Counted from the first letter of the stretch, positions 37,588-47,269 are shown. The stretch: DNA of 64,000 nucleotides from Pseudomonas shahriarae (GCF_014268455.2 NZ_CP077085.1:5683001-5747000), one strand, 5' to 3'. Program-made: numbers and translations. The notes: generated by a model not told the origin, from the sequence alone.

Positions 37588-38579
37588 GCCAGGTCAGTTC
37601 CAGACCGGTCAGCGCACGGGTGCTGGATGCGGCGATTGCCTGGCAACTGTCCCTGGACTCCGGGGACAGCAGCGCCGTGGAGCATGAAGCATTCAACAAA
37701 TGGCTGGCCAGCAGCGAAGAACACGCCCGCGCCTGGCGCCAACTGGGCATGCTCGACCAGCGCTTCAGCGTGGCCAGCGGCCCGGCACGGGCGGCGCTGC
37801 TGCAATCGCGCGAAGGCATTCGGCAACGGGTGCGCAAGCTCGGCAGCGGCCTGGCCAGTGTGGTGCTGGTCTGCGGCCTGGCGGTGTTCGCCGGCCAGCG
37901 CTACGTGCCGATCAACTACTGGCTGGCCGACCAACGCACCGCCACCGGTGAACAGCGCACGCTGAAACTGGCAGATGGCACCCTGATCAACCTCAACACC
38001 CACAGCGCCATTGACGTGCGTTTTGACGAAAAGCGCCGAGTAATCGTGCTGCAGGAAGGTGAGATCTTCGTCGAAACCGGGCACAACGATGGGCGCCCCT
38101 TTGTTGTCGAGACCCGCGACGGCAGCCTGCGCGCCCTGGGTACGCGGTTTATCGTCAAGCGCGAGGACGACGGCACGCGGCTCAGCGTGTTGCAGTCGGC
38201 GGTTGCGGCGCAGCCCGAGGCGTTGCACCAGGAGCAGGTGTTCAAGGAAGGCCAGCAAGTGCTGATGCGCCGTAACAGCCTCGGCCCGTTGCTGGCCGTA
38301 ACCCCCGGCACCGACGCCTGGACCCGCGGCATGCTGGTGGTGGACAACGCGCGGCTGGGGGATGTGGTCGAGGAACTGGCGCGCTACCGCACCGGCTACC
38401 TGGGTGTGGATAAAAACGTCGCCGACCTGCGCATCACCGGCAGCTTCCCGCTGCACGACACCACGCTGGCGCTTAACGCGCTGCTGCCGACCCTGCCGGT
38501 GCAGATCGAGCAACATACGCCGTGGTGGATTAACGTGGCCGCCAGGCCCGTGCCAGACGGTTCCGTTAGCAATAATTGA
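37584..38579 (+). CDS. FecR-type anti-sigma regulator
   Basis: 331-aa inner-membrane sigma regulator. The N-terminal cytosolic part (about 1-85) carries the DUF4880-type Trp motif HARAWRQLG, followed by one membrane helix (GLASVVLVCGLAVFAG, about 90-105) and a periplasmic FecR domain (TLKLADGTLINLNTHSAI). The GTG at 37584 overlaps the sigma stop as GTGA. Its periplasmic part should contact the signalling domain of the receptor. Confidence 0.92.
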   Translation: MSQVSSRPVSARVLDAAIAWQLSLDSGDSSAVEHEAFNKWLASSEEHARAWRQLGMLDQRFSVASGPARAALLQSREGIRQRVRKLGSGLASVVLVCGLAVFAGQRYVPINYWLADQRTATGEQRTLKLADGTLINLNTHSAIDVRFDEKRRVIVLQEGEIFVETGHNDGRPFVVETRDGSLRALGTRFIVKREDDGTRLSVLQSAVAAQPEALHQEQVFKEGQQVLMRRNSLGPLLAVTPGTDAWTRGMLVVDNARLGDVVEELARYRTGYLGVDKNVADLRITGSFPLHDTTLALNALLPTLPVQIEQHTPWWINVAARPVPDGSVSNN

Positions 38580-38744
38580 ATAAAGGCAATGTCGAAAACA
38601 AAGCCCTCTGCGCCCCCGCTGCCGAGGCGCTGGCCGCTGAATGCCGACTGCGCTGCGGGGTGGCCGGTGCGCTCAACCTCAATCGCTTCGCCGACTGCAA
38701 AAACTACGAAGAGCGCGTGAGCATTCACAGATTTATTTTCACTT

Positions 38745-38771
38745 GGCCCTATCACTTTTTGATTCTCGTCC
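38745..38771 (+). promoter_or_regulatory. Possible ECF promoter of the receptor gene
   Basis: GGCCCT (38745-38750), 16 bases, CGTCC (38767-38771). The CGTC -10 core is typical of FecI-type promoters. The whole 38580-38815 gap shows no gene. Confidence 0.35.
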
Positions 38772-38815
38772 GGCACCTAGGCAATTGAGAAATATTTCCA
38801 TTCCGGAGCCGCCCT

Positions 38816-41245
38816 ATGTCCCGCACATTAGACACCTTGTTGCGCCCCAGCCTGCTAGCCGTGGCCATCGCCCTCAGCGCCCCGCTGACCAGCACCTCGC
38901 TGTTCGCCGCCGAACAGGCGTCCAGTGTGCGCGCCTACAACCTGCCGGCTGCGCCATTGGCCAGCACCCTGAACCAGATCGCCAGCCAGGCCGGCCTCCC
39001 CCTGACCCTCAGCCCGGCACTGGCCGCCGGCAAGACCTCGGCCCCGGTCAAGGGCCAGTTCGATGCACCGGGCGCACTGCGCGAGGCCCTGCGTGGGACG
39101 GGGTTGCAGTTGGAGCAGAGCAGCGCAGGCACCTACACCCTGGTGGCGATTCCAGAGGGTGTGGTGTCGCTGCCGGAGACCAATATCACCGGGCAGGGGA
39201 ATTACGAGAGCGCGTGGGGGCCGGTGGAGGGTTATGTTGCTACGCGGACGGCGGCGGGGAGCAAGACTGATACGGCCCTGGTAGAAGCACCCCGCTCGAT
39301 TTCCGTGGCCACCCGCCAGCAAATGCTGGACCGCAACGTTCAGAACCTGGATGACGCGGTCAAATACATGCCGGGAATCGTGTCCGCCAGCTACGGCAGT
39401 GATACCCGCTACGACTGGATGCGTGTGCGTGGCTTCGAACCCACCCATTTCCTCGATGGCCTGCCATTGCCTCGCGGTGTGTACGCCAACCCGAAAGCGG
39501 AAACCTGGAACCTTGATCGTCTCGCCCTACTGCGCGGCCCGGCCTCGTCGGTCTACGGCCAGACCCCGCCAGGCGGTCTGCTGGATATGGTCAGCCGGCG
39601 CCCCAGCGCGGAATCGAGCAATGCCATCCAGGTGCAATACGGCAGCGACAACTATCGCCAGATCAACTTCGCCAGCACCGGCAAGATTGACGATGAAGGT
39701 CAGTTTCTTTATGGCCTCAGCGGCGTGGTGCGCGATGCCGGCACCCAGGTCGATCACATCGACAACAAGCGCTACAACATTGCGCCCAGCCTGACCTGGA
39801 ACATTGATACCGATACCAAGCTGACCGTGCTCTCGCAGTTCACTCGCGACGATACCGGCGCCACCAGCCAGTTCCTGCCGATCGTGGGCACCAAGATCAA
39901 ATCACCGCTGGGCGAAGTCTCGCACCACAAGAACCTGGGTGATCCGGACTACGAGTTCTACGACCGTACCTATTACGCCTTGGGCTATGCCTTTGAACAT
40001 CGTTTCAACGATACCTGGCAGTTCAAGCAAAACCTGCGTTACACCAAGTCGGAGTTATCGTTTCAGCAACTGACTGTCGGTGCCTATGGTTATGCTCCGG
40101 TTGATTCTGCGGGAAACATGAACCGCATCTCGACCAACGTTGACGAGAACATCGGTCAGTTCGCGGTGGACAACAATTTCCAGGCTGACTTTGCTACTGG
40201 TGATATCACCCACACCCTGCTGCTGGGACTGGACCACCAACGCACCGACACCTCGTACCTGTCGATTTACGGTGACGGCGGGAGGGTCAACATCTTCAAC
40301 CCGGCCAACACTAAGCCAGTAGAGCGTCCTTTGCGCTCAGCGGCCTATTACGACTACAACCAGAAAACTGTGCAGACCGGCCTCTACGCTCAGGACCAGA
40401 TGGCCCTCGACAAGTGGCGCCTGACTCTCGGCGGCCGTGAAGACTGGGTTCATCAGGGCACCACGTACCTCAACAAGCAAGACGCTACCAACACTGACCG
40501 CAGCAAGAACTTCAGTGGCAACGCCGCACTGAGTTATGTATTCGATTCGGGCTTTGTCCCCTACCTGTCCTACGCCGAATCGTTCCAACCTGCGAGCAAC
40601 GCCAGCGCAGACCCGGTCAAGTCGTACAAGCCCACCGAAGGCAAGCAATGGGAGTTAGGGGTCAAGTACCAGCCGCCCGGCAGCAACACTCTGCTCAGCG
40701 CCGCGGTTTACGACTTGACCCAGAAAAACGTGCTGGTGACTAGAACCGGCTCAGGCGGCCAGTCGATCACCGACCAGGCCGGCGAAGTCAAGGTCAAGGG
40801 CCTGGAACTGGAAGCGGTGTCTGACGTGACCGAGAACCTCAAGGTCATCGCCGCCTACACCCTGGCCAAGTCCGAGGTACAAACAGGCACCTTCAAAGGC
40901 AACCGCCTGCAGTTGATGCCCAACCAGCAAGCCTCGTTGTGGACCGACTACACCTGGCACGACGGTGTGCTCGACGGTTTCGGTATCGGCTTTGGGGCCC
41001 GCTACACCGGCAACACCTACGGCGACCAGGGCAATACCTGGCTGGGCAAGGCTGATGCCTACACCGTATTCGACGGTGCGGTGCATTACGACCTCGGCCG
41101 CCTGGACAACAGCCTCAAAGGTGCCTCGGTAAAACTGAACGCCACCAACCTGTTCGACAAGCAGTACATCTCCACCTGTGATGCCTCCTACTGCTACTAC
41201 GGTGATCAGCGCAGCGTCGTCGCCAGTGCCACTTACCAGTGGTAA
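38816..41245 (+). CDS. TonB-dependent siderophore transducer (ferrichrome-type)
   Basis: 809-aa outer-membrane receptor. A signal peptide (cleavage after LFAA, about residue 31) is followed by an STN signalling domain (NLPAAPLASTLNQIA to about 115), a plug domain (about 155-270) and a 22-strand barrel ending in SATYQW with terminal aromatic residue. A CDASYCYYG cysteine loop near the end resembles hydroxamate receptors such as FhuA or FiuA. The STN domain and upstream sigma/FecR pair mean it also signals its own induction. The exact siderophore is inferred. Confidence 0.9.
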   Translation: MSRTLDTLLRPSLLAVAIALSAPLTSTSLFAAEQASSVRAYNLPAAPLASTLNQIASQAGLPLTLSPALAAGKTSAPVKGQFDAPGALREALRGTGLQLEQSSAGTYTLVAIPEGVVSLPETNITGQGNYESAWGPVEGYVATRTAAGSKTDTALVEAPRSISVATRQQMLDRNVQNLDDAVKYMPGIVSASYGSDTRYDWMRVRGFEPTHFLDGLPLPRGVYANPKAETWNLDRLALLRGPASSVYGQTPPGGLLDMVSRRPSAESSNAIQVQYGSDNYRQINFASTGKIDDEGQFLYGLSGVVRDAGTQVDHIDNKRYNIAPSLTWNIDTDTKLTVLSQFTRDDTGATSQFLPIVGTKIKSPLGEVSHHKNLGDPDYEFYDRTYYALGYAFEHRFNDTWQFKQNLRYTKSELSFQQLTVGAYGYAPVDSAGNMNRISTNVDENIGQFAVDNNFQADFATGDITHTLLLGLDHQRTDTSYLSIYGDGGRVNIFNPANTKPVERPLRSAAYYDYNQKTVQTGLYAQDQMALDKWRLTLGGREDWVHQGTTYLNKQDATNTDRSKNFSGNAALSYVFDSGFVPYLSYAESFQPASNASADPVKSYKPTEGKQWELGVKYQPPGSNTLLSAAVYDLTQKNVLVTRTGSGGQSITDQAGEVKVKGLELEAVSDVTENLKVIAAYTLAKSEVQTGTFKGNRLQLMPNQQASLWTDYTWHDGVLDGFGIGFGARYTGNTYGDQGNTWLGKADAYTVFDGAVHYDLGRLDNSLKGASVKLNATNLFDKQYISTCDASYCYYGDQRSVVASATYQW

Positions 41246-41263
41246 TCGGCTGAGTTAACAACC

Positions 41264-41287
41264 AGGCCGCCCCTTGGGCGGCTTTGG
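41264..41287 (+). terminator. Weak hairpin after the receptor gene
   Basis: GCCGCCC (41266-41272) pairs with GGGCGGC (41276-41282), then CTTT-like bases. It may only partly stop transcription into the PepSY gene. Confidence 0.6.
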
Positions 41288-41306
41288 TGTGTCTGAAGGC
41301 TAGAAA

Positions 41307-42410
41307 ATGAAAAGCACAACCATCCGCCGCTGGTCCTTCATCCACACCTGGACCAGCCTGATCTGCACCGTGTTCCTGCTGATGCTGGCGCTGACCGGCT
41401 TGCCGTTGATCTTTCACCACGAGATCGATCACCTGCTGGGCAACGAACCCGAGCTCAAGCAGATGCCGGCCGATACTTCGCAGCTCAACCTTGAGCAACT
41501 GGTGTCCAAGGCCCAGGCCCATCGCCCGGGCGAAGCCATGCAGTACCTGGCCTGGGATGAGGACGACAAGAACGGGGTGGTTGCGATCATGGCGGCCACC
41601 GCCGGCACCGAGCCCAATTCGTCCCACACCTTTATGCTCGATGCGCGCACCGGGGAAAGCGTGGAGATGCCGTCGGCCAATGGCGGCTTGACGATGTTCC
41701 TGCTGCGCCTACATGTGGATATGTTCGCCGGCCTGCCGGGCAAGTTGCTGCTGGCCTTTATGGGCGTGCTGTTTGTGCTGGCGATTGTTTCCGGCACGGT
41801 GTTGTACCTGCCCTTTATGCGGCGCTTGAAGTTCGCCACGGTGCGCCAGGACAAGTCCACGCGCCTGCGCTGGCTGGACCTGCATAACCTGATCGGCGTC
41901 GTCACCCTGACCTGGGCCCTGGTGGTGGGCGTCACCGGGGTGATCAGCGCCAGTGCCGACTTGATCATCGCCGCATGGCGCAGTGACAGCCTCACCGCGA
42001 TGATCGAACCCTATAAGAACGCGCCACCGCTGACCTCGCGGGCGCCGGCCACCGACCTGCTGAAGATTGCTGAGCAGGCCGCGCCGGGCATGACCCCAGA
42101 CTTTATTGCGTTCCCCGGTACGCGCTTTTCCAGCGAGCACCATTACGCAGTGTTTATGAAAGGCAGCACGCACCTGACCTCGCACCTGCTGACCCCGGTG
42201 CTGATCGACGCCAGCGACCTGAGCGTCACCGCCGTGGCCGGGCGGCCGTGGTACATGGACGCCATGGGCATGTCCCAGCCCCTGCACTTTGGCGACTATG
42301 GCGGCATGCCGATGAAAATCCTCTGGGCGGTGCTGGATGTGCTGACCATCATCGTGCTGGGCAGCGGCGTATACCTATGGCTGGTGCGGCGCAAGGCGGC
42401 CAAGTCATGA
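41307..42410 (+). CDS. PepSY-associated membrane protein, iron-uptake type
   Basis: 367-aa inner-membrane protein with an N-terminal helix after the HTWTSLICTVFLL segment, further helices near residues 150-170, 205-225 and 345-360, and PepSY-like periplasmic stretches. Homologues such as FoxB or PiuB are thought to reduce or release iron from siderophores in the periplasm. The ATG follows the receptor hairpin by about 20 bases. It overlaps the next small gene by 4 bases. Confidence 0.88.
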   Translation: MKSTTIRRWSFIHTWTSLICTVFLLMLALTGLPLIFHHEIDHLLGNEPELKQMPADTSQLNLEQLVSKAQAHRPGEAMQYLAWDEDDKNGVVAIMAATAGTEPNSSHTFMLDARTGESVEMPSANGGLTMFLLRLHVDMFAGLPGKLLLAFMGVLFVLAIVSGTVLYLPFMRRLKFATVRQDKSTRLRWLDLHNLIGVVTLTWALVVGVTGVISASADLIIAAWRSDSLTAMIEPYKNAPPLTSRAPATDLLKIAEQAAPGMTPDFIAFPGTRFSSEHHYAVFMKGSTHLTSHLLTPVLIDASDLSVTAVAGRPWYMDAMGMSQPLHFGDYGGMPMKILWAVLDVLTIIVLGSGVYLWLVRRKAAKS

Positions 42411-42586
42411 GGCCAAGGCAATCGAATTTCTGGAAGGTGTTCGGGGTGCCACTGGGGATCGGGCTGCTCAGTGCTGCCGGACTGTTTGCGGCGTTGCTGG
42501 GGGATGGGGGTTGGGATTCCCTGAGCTGGGTTGGGCTGGGGATCCCGGCGGCAATCGGTGTCTGGGGGTTGCTGCGGCGGCCGTGA
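42407..42586 (+). CDS. Small two-helix membrane protein
   Basis: 59-aa protein with two hydrophobic helices (FGVPLGIGLLSAAGLFAALL and SWVGLGIPAAIGVWGLL) and a basic end LLRRP. It is coupled to the PepSY gene by ATGA and is probably an accessory subunit. Its last eight codons and stop form the first unit of the downstream tandem repeat array. No function is known to me. Confidence 0.8.
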   Translation: MRPRQSNFWKVFGVPLGIGLLSAAGLFAALLGDGGWDSLSWVGLGIPAAIGVWGLLRRP

Positions 42587-42942
42587 GGGCGCTATCGCAG
42601 GCAAGCCAGCTCCCACAGTTGACGGTGTTCACACATCAAAATGTGTGTGGGTTGGTCTGGGGGTTGCTGCGGCGGCCGTAAGGGCGCCATCGCAGGCAAG
42701 CCAGCTGCCACAGTTGACGGTGTTCACACATCAAAATGTGTGTGTGGGTTGGTCTGGGGGTTGCTGCGGCGGCCGTGAGGACGCCATCGCAGGCAAGCCA
42801 GCTCCCACAGTTGGCAGTGTTCACACATCAAAATGTGGGAGCTGGCTTGCCTGCGATGAGGCCCGCAAAAACAACCAAGATCCCCCTCGCCAGTCACCTC
42901 GCAACTGTCTAGTCTATGGCCGACCCTTTCCGAGGATTGCCC
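42561..42942. repeat. Tandem array of 95-97 bp units ending in a REP doublet
   Basis: Three units begin TCTGGGGGTTGCTGCGGCGG at 42561, 42656 and 42753, so the periods are 95 and 97 bases. Each carries a REP left arm. Only the third has the full right arm, giving a perfect 25-base inverted repeat (42785-42809 with 42834-42858). No gene is seen up to 42942. Confidence 0.9.
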
Positions 42943-43572
42943 ATGTTCGCGCCCAGCATGACCTTGTTCCACAACCCTGCCTCGCCGTTTGTCCGCAAAG
43001 TCCTGGTGCTGCTCCACGAAACCGGCCAGCAAGACCGCGTTGTCCTGGAGACTGTGCTGGTCACGCCGGTCAACCCGATCACCGCGTTGAACGAGGGCAA
43101 CCCGCTGGGCAAGATCCCGGCCCTGCGCCTGGCCGATGGCAATGTGTTGCACGACAGCCGGGTGATCCTCGACTACTTCGACCACCAACATGTCGGCAAC
43201 CCGCTGATCCCCCGGGACGGTTCGGCCCGCTGGCGCCGCCTGACCCTGGCCTCGATGGCCGACGGGATCATGGACGCGGCCGTATTGGTACGCTATGAAA
43301 CCGCCATGCGCCCGGCCGACAAACACTGGGATAGCTGGCTGCAGGAGCAGCGCAACAAAATCCGCCGCGCCCTGGCCGAATTGGAACAGGACGCTATCGC
43401 TGAACTGGCCAGCCATTTCGACATCGCCGCGATCAGCGTCGCCTGCGCCCTGGCGTATGTGGACTTCCGCCACCCCGACCTGCAGTGGCGTTCAAGCAAT
43501 CCCAAACTGGCCGCCTGGTACGCCGAGGTCAGTCAGCGGCCGTCAATGTTGGCGACCCAGCCGCCGGCCTGA
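42943..43572 (+). CDS. Glutathione S-transferase family protein
   Basis: 209-aa protein with an N-terminal thioredoxin-fold domain (MTLFHNPASPFVRKVLVLL, then NPLGKIPAL and DSRVILDYFD glutathione-site motifs) and a helical C-terminal domain. The active residue is probably Ser in SPFVRK. The ATG at 42943 has GAGGA 8 bases before; ATG 42958 is an alternative. The substrate is unknown. No partner genes are evident. Confidence 0.9.
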   Translation: MFAPSMTLFHNPASPFVRKVLVLLHETGQQDRVVLETVLVTPVNPITALNEGNPLGKIPALRLADGNVLHDSRVILDYFDHQHVGNPLIPRDGSARWRRLTLASMADGIMDAAVLVRYETAMRPADKHWDSWLQEQRNKIRRALAELEQDAIAELASHFDIAAISVACALAYVDFRHPDLQWRSSNPKLAAWYAEVSQRPSMLATQPPA

Positions 43573-43608
43573 TTCCTGTAGCAACCCGTTATGGGTGGCG
43601 AGCGAGGC

Positions 43609-43646
43609 TTGTTGTGGCGAGGGGGCAAGCCTCCTCGCCACAACAA
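43609..43646. repeat. REP palindrome between GST and creD
   Basis: TTGTTGTGGCGAGG pairs with CCTCGCCACAACAA around GGGCAAGCCT. It lies between convergent genes and may stop both transcripts. Confidence 0.8.
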
Positions 43647-43742
43647 GGCCATTAGCCACAAAGGTGTCGCGCCACTCCGGAAACAGCGCGTTAATTTTCC
43701 CCACCAGTTGTGCCTTCTCCCGCTGATCCTCCCGTAGCCCGA

Positions 43743-45101
43743 TCATTGCATCACCTCCAACTCGGCCGCCTTACGCTTGCCCACCCCATACCAGTCCAGT
43801 TTGCGTGTCAGCACCATCACCGTACCCAGCAGCCCGAACAGCAACAGCGAGCCCATCAACAGCGCGTAGTCCTCGGCACTCAACAACCCGTACAGCAAGC
43901 CATACAGTGCCGCCAACCCCGTCGAAAACCCCAGCCCATGGGCCACGCTGCGCAGCACATGGCACACGTAAAAACCGATCAACAACACACAGGCACTGGC
44001 CGAGATCAGGTACGCCAGGGCAAAGCCGATATGCTCGGACAACGACAGCAACAGCAAGTAGAAAAACGCCAGGGCCACCCCCACCAACGCATACTGGATC
44101 GGGTGCACCGCCAGGCTCTTGAGCACTTCAAACAGGAAGAAACCGGCGAACGTCAGGGCGATGAACAGCAGCGCATATTTGATCGCGCGGTCGCTCTTGA
44201 GGTACTGGTCCACCGGGTCGATAAAGTTCACGCCAAAGCTGCGTTCGTTGAAGTCCTCGCAGCGACTGCCAACCACACAGCCGTACAACGATTCCTCAAG
44301 GTTGGTGGAGAAGAACGAGGTCTGCCAGTTGGCGCTGAAGCCTTGGTCGTTGATCTCACGCTGGGCCGGCAGGAAGTTGCCGACAAAGCTCGGATGGGGC
44401 CAGTTGGAGGCCAGCTTGACCTTGCTGGTCTTGCCCACCGGCAGTACCTGTAGTTGCTCGGTACCCTGCAGGCGCAGGTCGAAGGCAAAATCCAGCGGCG
44501 CGGGGTTCTTACTGTCCTGGGTCGGCAACATCACGTGTACGCCAGCGCCGAGAAAGCTCACTTGGGTGCCCGGGGCAAACTCCAGGCGCTGGCTGCCCAG
44601 CTCCAGTTTCAGGGCGTTTTCAATGCCGCGGATATCGCTGATACCGACCGCCAAAAATGCCTGGCCAAACTTGTAATCGGCAAAGTCCTCCTTGATGCCC
44701 ATTTGCGCCGGCAGCACAAAGCGGCCGCTGATGCGGTTGTCGGCATGGAACAGTCGCGCCTGGTAGATTCCTCGCGCCCGCAGTTCGGTTTGCACCTGCC
44801 CATCGAGCTCGAACTGCTCCGGCAGGAAGTACAGGCGGCCCTGTTCTTCACTGAGCACTTCATAGCGTTTGTTGAGTTTTTCGTTGAGCTTCCACTCACG
44901 CACGGTCTTGCGAAACGGCACCACCATCAATGGCCCGCTGACCTGCTGGCTGTAGCTGGAGCTGCGGGCAATGTCCATCACGACGCCGTCGCGCAGTTCC
45001 TGGCGCTCGTTGATGATGCCGTTGATCATCAGCAACGGAATCAGCAATAGCAGGATCAGCAGCGCGATGGCGCCCAGTTTGAATAGCAGGCTGCGGTTCA
45101 T
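43743..45101 (-). CDS. creD: CreD inner-membrane protein
   Basis: 452-aa membrane protein with an N-terminal helix, a large periplasmic domain (about 30-300) and several C-terminal helices. CreD is the best-known target of CreBC and is linked to envelope and beta-lactam stress. It follows creC by 51 bases. I searched for the TTCAC-N6-TTCAC cre tag before creD and saw none. Confidence 0.93.
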   Translation of the reverse strand: MNRSLLFKLGAIALLILLLLIPLLMINGIINERQELRDGVVMDIARSSSYSQQVSGPLMVVPFRKTVREWKLNEKLNKRYEVLSEEQGRLYFLPEQFELDGQVQTELRARGIYQARLFHADNRISGRFVLPAQMGIKEDFADYKFGQAFLAVGISDIRGIENALKLELGSQRLEFAPGTQVSFLGAGVHVMLPTQDSKNPAPLDFAFDLRLQGTEQLQVLPVGKTSKVKLASNWPHPSFVGNFLPAQREINDQGFSANWQTSFFSTNLEESLYGCVVGSRCEDFNERSFGVNFIDPVDQYLKSDRAIKYALLFIALTFAGFFLFEVLKSLAVHPIQYALVGVALAFFYLLLLSLSEHIGFALAYLISASACVLLIGFYVCHVLRSVAHGLGFSTGLAALYGLLYGLLSAEDYALLMGSLLLFGLLGTVMVLTRKLDWYGVGKRKAAELEVMQ

Positions 45102-45152
45102 GGGTCTCTCCCTGTTTTGATGGGGAGAGTCTGGCGGCGGCCTGTGGGGGAT

Positions 45153-46592
45153 TTATGAGGGCAATGTGGAGACTGTGTGGAGATGCAGCACCACTTCCAC
45201 GCCACCCGGCACGTTGCCGATCTGCAAGGAGCCGCCGTGCAGCTTCATCACTTCTTCGACAAAGTTCAGGCCCAGGCCGGTGCTTTTGCGGCCACTGACC
45301 GGACGCGGCAGGGAATAGAAACGCTCGCTCAGGCGTGGCAGGGCGTATTCGGGGATCGGTTCGGCCTGGTTGAACAGGCGCACATCCACAGCATGGTGCC
45401 GCACCTGGGCGCTGAAACGCAGCGTGCCGCCGGGCGGGGTAAAGTCCAGGGCATTTTCCAGCAGATTGCCCAGGGCCTGACGCAGCAGAAACGGCTCGCC
45501 AAACAGCTTTACGTCGGCTTCGATCAGACGTTCGACCTGCAACCCGGCCTGCTCGATCCGCGCGCATTGCGCCTTGAGGACCTCATCGACCAAGGCGGCC
45601 AACGGTACCGAAATCTGCTGCTCCAAGCCCTGGCGCTGCTCGACCTGGGCCAGGTTCAGCAGGCGTTCGATCAACTGCTGCAAGCGCGCGCTTTCACTGG
45701 CGATATTGCCGACGAACCGCTGCTGCTGGGCGACTGTCATTTCCCCCTGCAACAGTTCCGCCGCACCGCGAATCGCCGCCAACGGGCTTTTCAGTTCGTG
45801 GGTCAGGGTGTGCACATAACGCTCGACATAGGCCTTGCCTTCCAGTTGCGTGCGCATGTGCTCCACAGCGGTGGATAACTGCGCCAACTCGCCGCCACGA
45901 TAATGCGGCAACTCGGCGCGACGCCCTTCGCTGACCGCCTGGGCATAGGTGGTCAGGCGCCGTAACGCCGCGCTCAACCACCAGGACAACAGGGCCCCCA
46001 ACAGCAAGCCCAGCGCCACCAGACCGGCGCCGTACCACAGCAGACGGCGCTCGGTACGGTCGACATAAGGCTGCAGCGAGCTGTTGGGCTTGGCCACCGT
46101 AACCACGCCTATGATCTGCCCGTTATCGCGGATCGGCGCGCCCACGTGCATCACCGAGGACGCCGGGTCATCGGCATCGCTGCGGGTCGAGCGGGCGCCG
46201 TACTCACCGCGCAGGGTCAGGTACACATCGTTCCATTTCGAGTAGTCCTGGCCCACTGCCGTACCGCTGGAATCCAGTAACACGACACCCTTGGCGTCCG
46301 TCACATAGATGCGGTGGTTGACCTGGTTTTTCGCCAGGCCCCAGATGGTTGCCCCCGGCTGGCGCTCGCCGTAGGCCTTGAGCACGGTGGGCCAGAGGCT
46401 TTGGCCAAGGGTGCCGTTCTTCACATCGTCACGCAGGATTTCCGCCAGCAGGTTGGCGGTGTCCACCAGGGTTTCTTCGGTGGACTGGCGCACGCCGGGG
46501 CGGATTTCCTTCATGACGGTGTTGAGCACAAAGTAGCCGGTCAGGCCGATAAACAGCGCATACACCAGGAAAATCCGCAGCCCCAGGCGCAT
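45153..46592 (-). CDS. creC: CreC sensor histidine kinase
   Basis: 479-aa kinase with an N-terminal helix (LRIFLVYALFIGLTGYFVL), a periplasmic sensor domain (about 30-185), a second helix, HAMP, an H-box TLTHELKSPLAA with the phospho-His, and ATPase N and G boxes (GNLLENALDFTP; STGLGLNFV). The ATG at 46592 overlaps the creB stop by one base (TGATG). The longer frame to 46796 runs over creB and is rejected. Together with CreB it senses metabolic or cell-wall stress. Confidence 0.95.
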   Translation of the reverse strand: MRLGLRIFLVYALFIGLTGYFVLNTVMKEIRPGVRQSTEETLVDTANLLAEILRDDVKNGTLGQSLWPTVLKAYGERQPGATIWGLAKNQVNHRIYVTDAKGVVLLDSSGTAVGQDYSKWNDVYLTLRGEYGARSTRSDADDPASSVMHVGAPIRDNGQIIGVVTVAKPNSSLQPYVDRTERRLLWYGAGLVALGLLLGALLSWWLSAALRRLTTYAQAVSEGRRAELPHYRGGELAQLSTAVEHMRTQLEGKAYVERYVHTLTHELKSPLAAIRGAAELLQGEMTVAQQQRFVGNIASESARLQQLIERLLNLAQVEQRQGLEQQISVPLAALVDEVLKAQCARIEQAGLQVERLIEADVKLFGEPFLLRQALGNLLENALDFTPPGGTLRFSAQVRHHAVDVRLFNQAEPIPEYALPRLSERFYSLPRPVSGRKSTGLGLNFVEEVMKLHGGSLQIGNVPGGVEVVLHLHTVSTLPS

Positions 46593-47269
46593 CAGGCGTG
46601 GCTCGGGCTGTAGCTGTAGCCCAGGCCGCGATGGGTCTGGATCGGCTCGGCCTCGGCAACCACGCCCCGCAGCTTGCTGCGCAGGCTTTTGATATGGCTG
46701 TCGATATTGCGCTCGTAGCCGGCATCGGCGGCCACGCCGACCGCATCCAGCAACTGCTCGCGACTGAACACCCGTTCGGGCTGTTCCAGCAGGCAATTGA
46801 GCAGGCGGAATTCATGGCGAGTCAGGCCCAGCAACTGGCCGCGATACTGGATCTGCACCCGCTCGTGGTCCACCTGGAACAGCCCGCCGCTGGCCGGCAC
46901 TGCCACCGGTGCCACGCGCTTGAGGATCGCCTTGACCCGCGCCGCCACTTCCCGCGGGCTGAAGGGTTTGACCACATAGTCGTCGGCGCCGATTTCCAGG
47001 CCCACCACGCGGTCGATCTCGCCGTCGCGGGCACTGAGAAACATCACCGGCACTTCGCTGAAGCGGCGCAGTTGCTTGCAGGTTTCAAAGCCGCTGATGT
47101 CCGGCAGGCCGATGTCGAGGATCAGCATGTCTGCCGGGGTCTGCCGCTGATGCTCCAGCGCGGCCTGGCCGAGGGTCAGCCAGGTGGTGGTGAAGCCTTC
47201 GCCCTGCAGGGCAAAAATCAGCGTATCGGCTATCGCCGCTTCGTCTTCGACAATCAGGATATGGGGCAT
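46592..47269 (-). CDS. creB: CreB response regulator
   Basis: 225-aa OmpR-family regulator with a receiver domain (acidic IVEDEAAI, phosphoacceptor in LILDIGLP, Lys in VVKPFSPRE) and a C-terminal winged helix (QLLGLTRHEFRLL to YSPSHA). It is first in creBCD; creA is absent. A single TTCAC half-site lies about 30 bases before its start, which is not a full cre tag. Confidence 0.95.
   Translation of the reverse strand: MPHILIVEDEAAIADTLIFALQGEGFTTTWLTLGQAALEHQRQTPADMLILDIGLPDISGFETCKQLRRFSEVPVMFLSARDGEIDRVVGLEIGADDYVVKPFSPREVAARVKAILKRVAPVAVPASGGLFQVDHERVQIQYRGQLLGLTRHEFRLLNCLLEQPERVFSREQLLDAVGVAADAGYERNIDSHIKSLRSKLRGVVAEAEPIQTHRGLGYSYSPSHA

Noticed and set aside
38576..38788. 70-codon frame in the FecR-receptor gap
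   Set aside because: Short, no good ribosome site, overlaps the likely ECF promoter, and no homologue recognised.
42561..42858. CRISPR-like array
   Set aside because: Units are 95-97 bases with nearly identical sequence throughout and a REP inside; there are no short repeats with unique spacers and no cas genes.
42531..43298. Long open frame running through the tandem repeat into the GST gene
   Set aside because: Open only because the repeat period happens to keep frame; composition follows the repeat, and GST is in another frame.
46593..46796. N-terminal extension of CreC over creB
   Set aside because: The residues are creB antiframe; the TGATG overlap at 46592 is the usual start.
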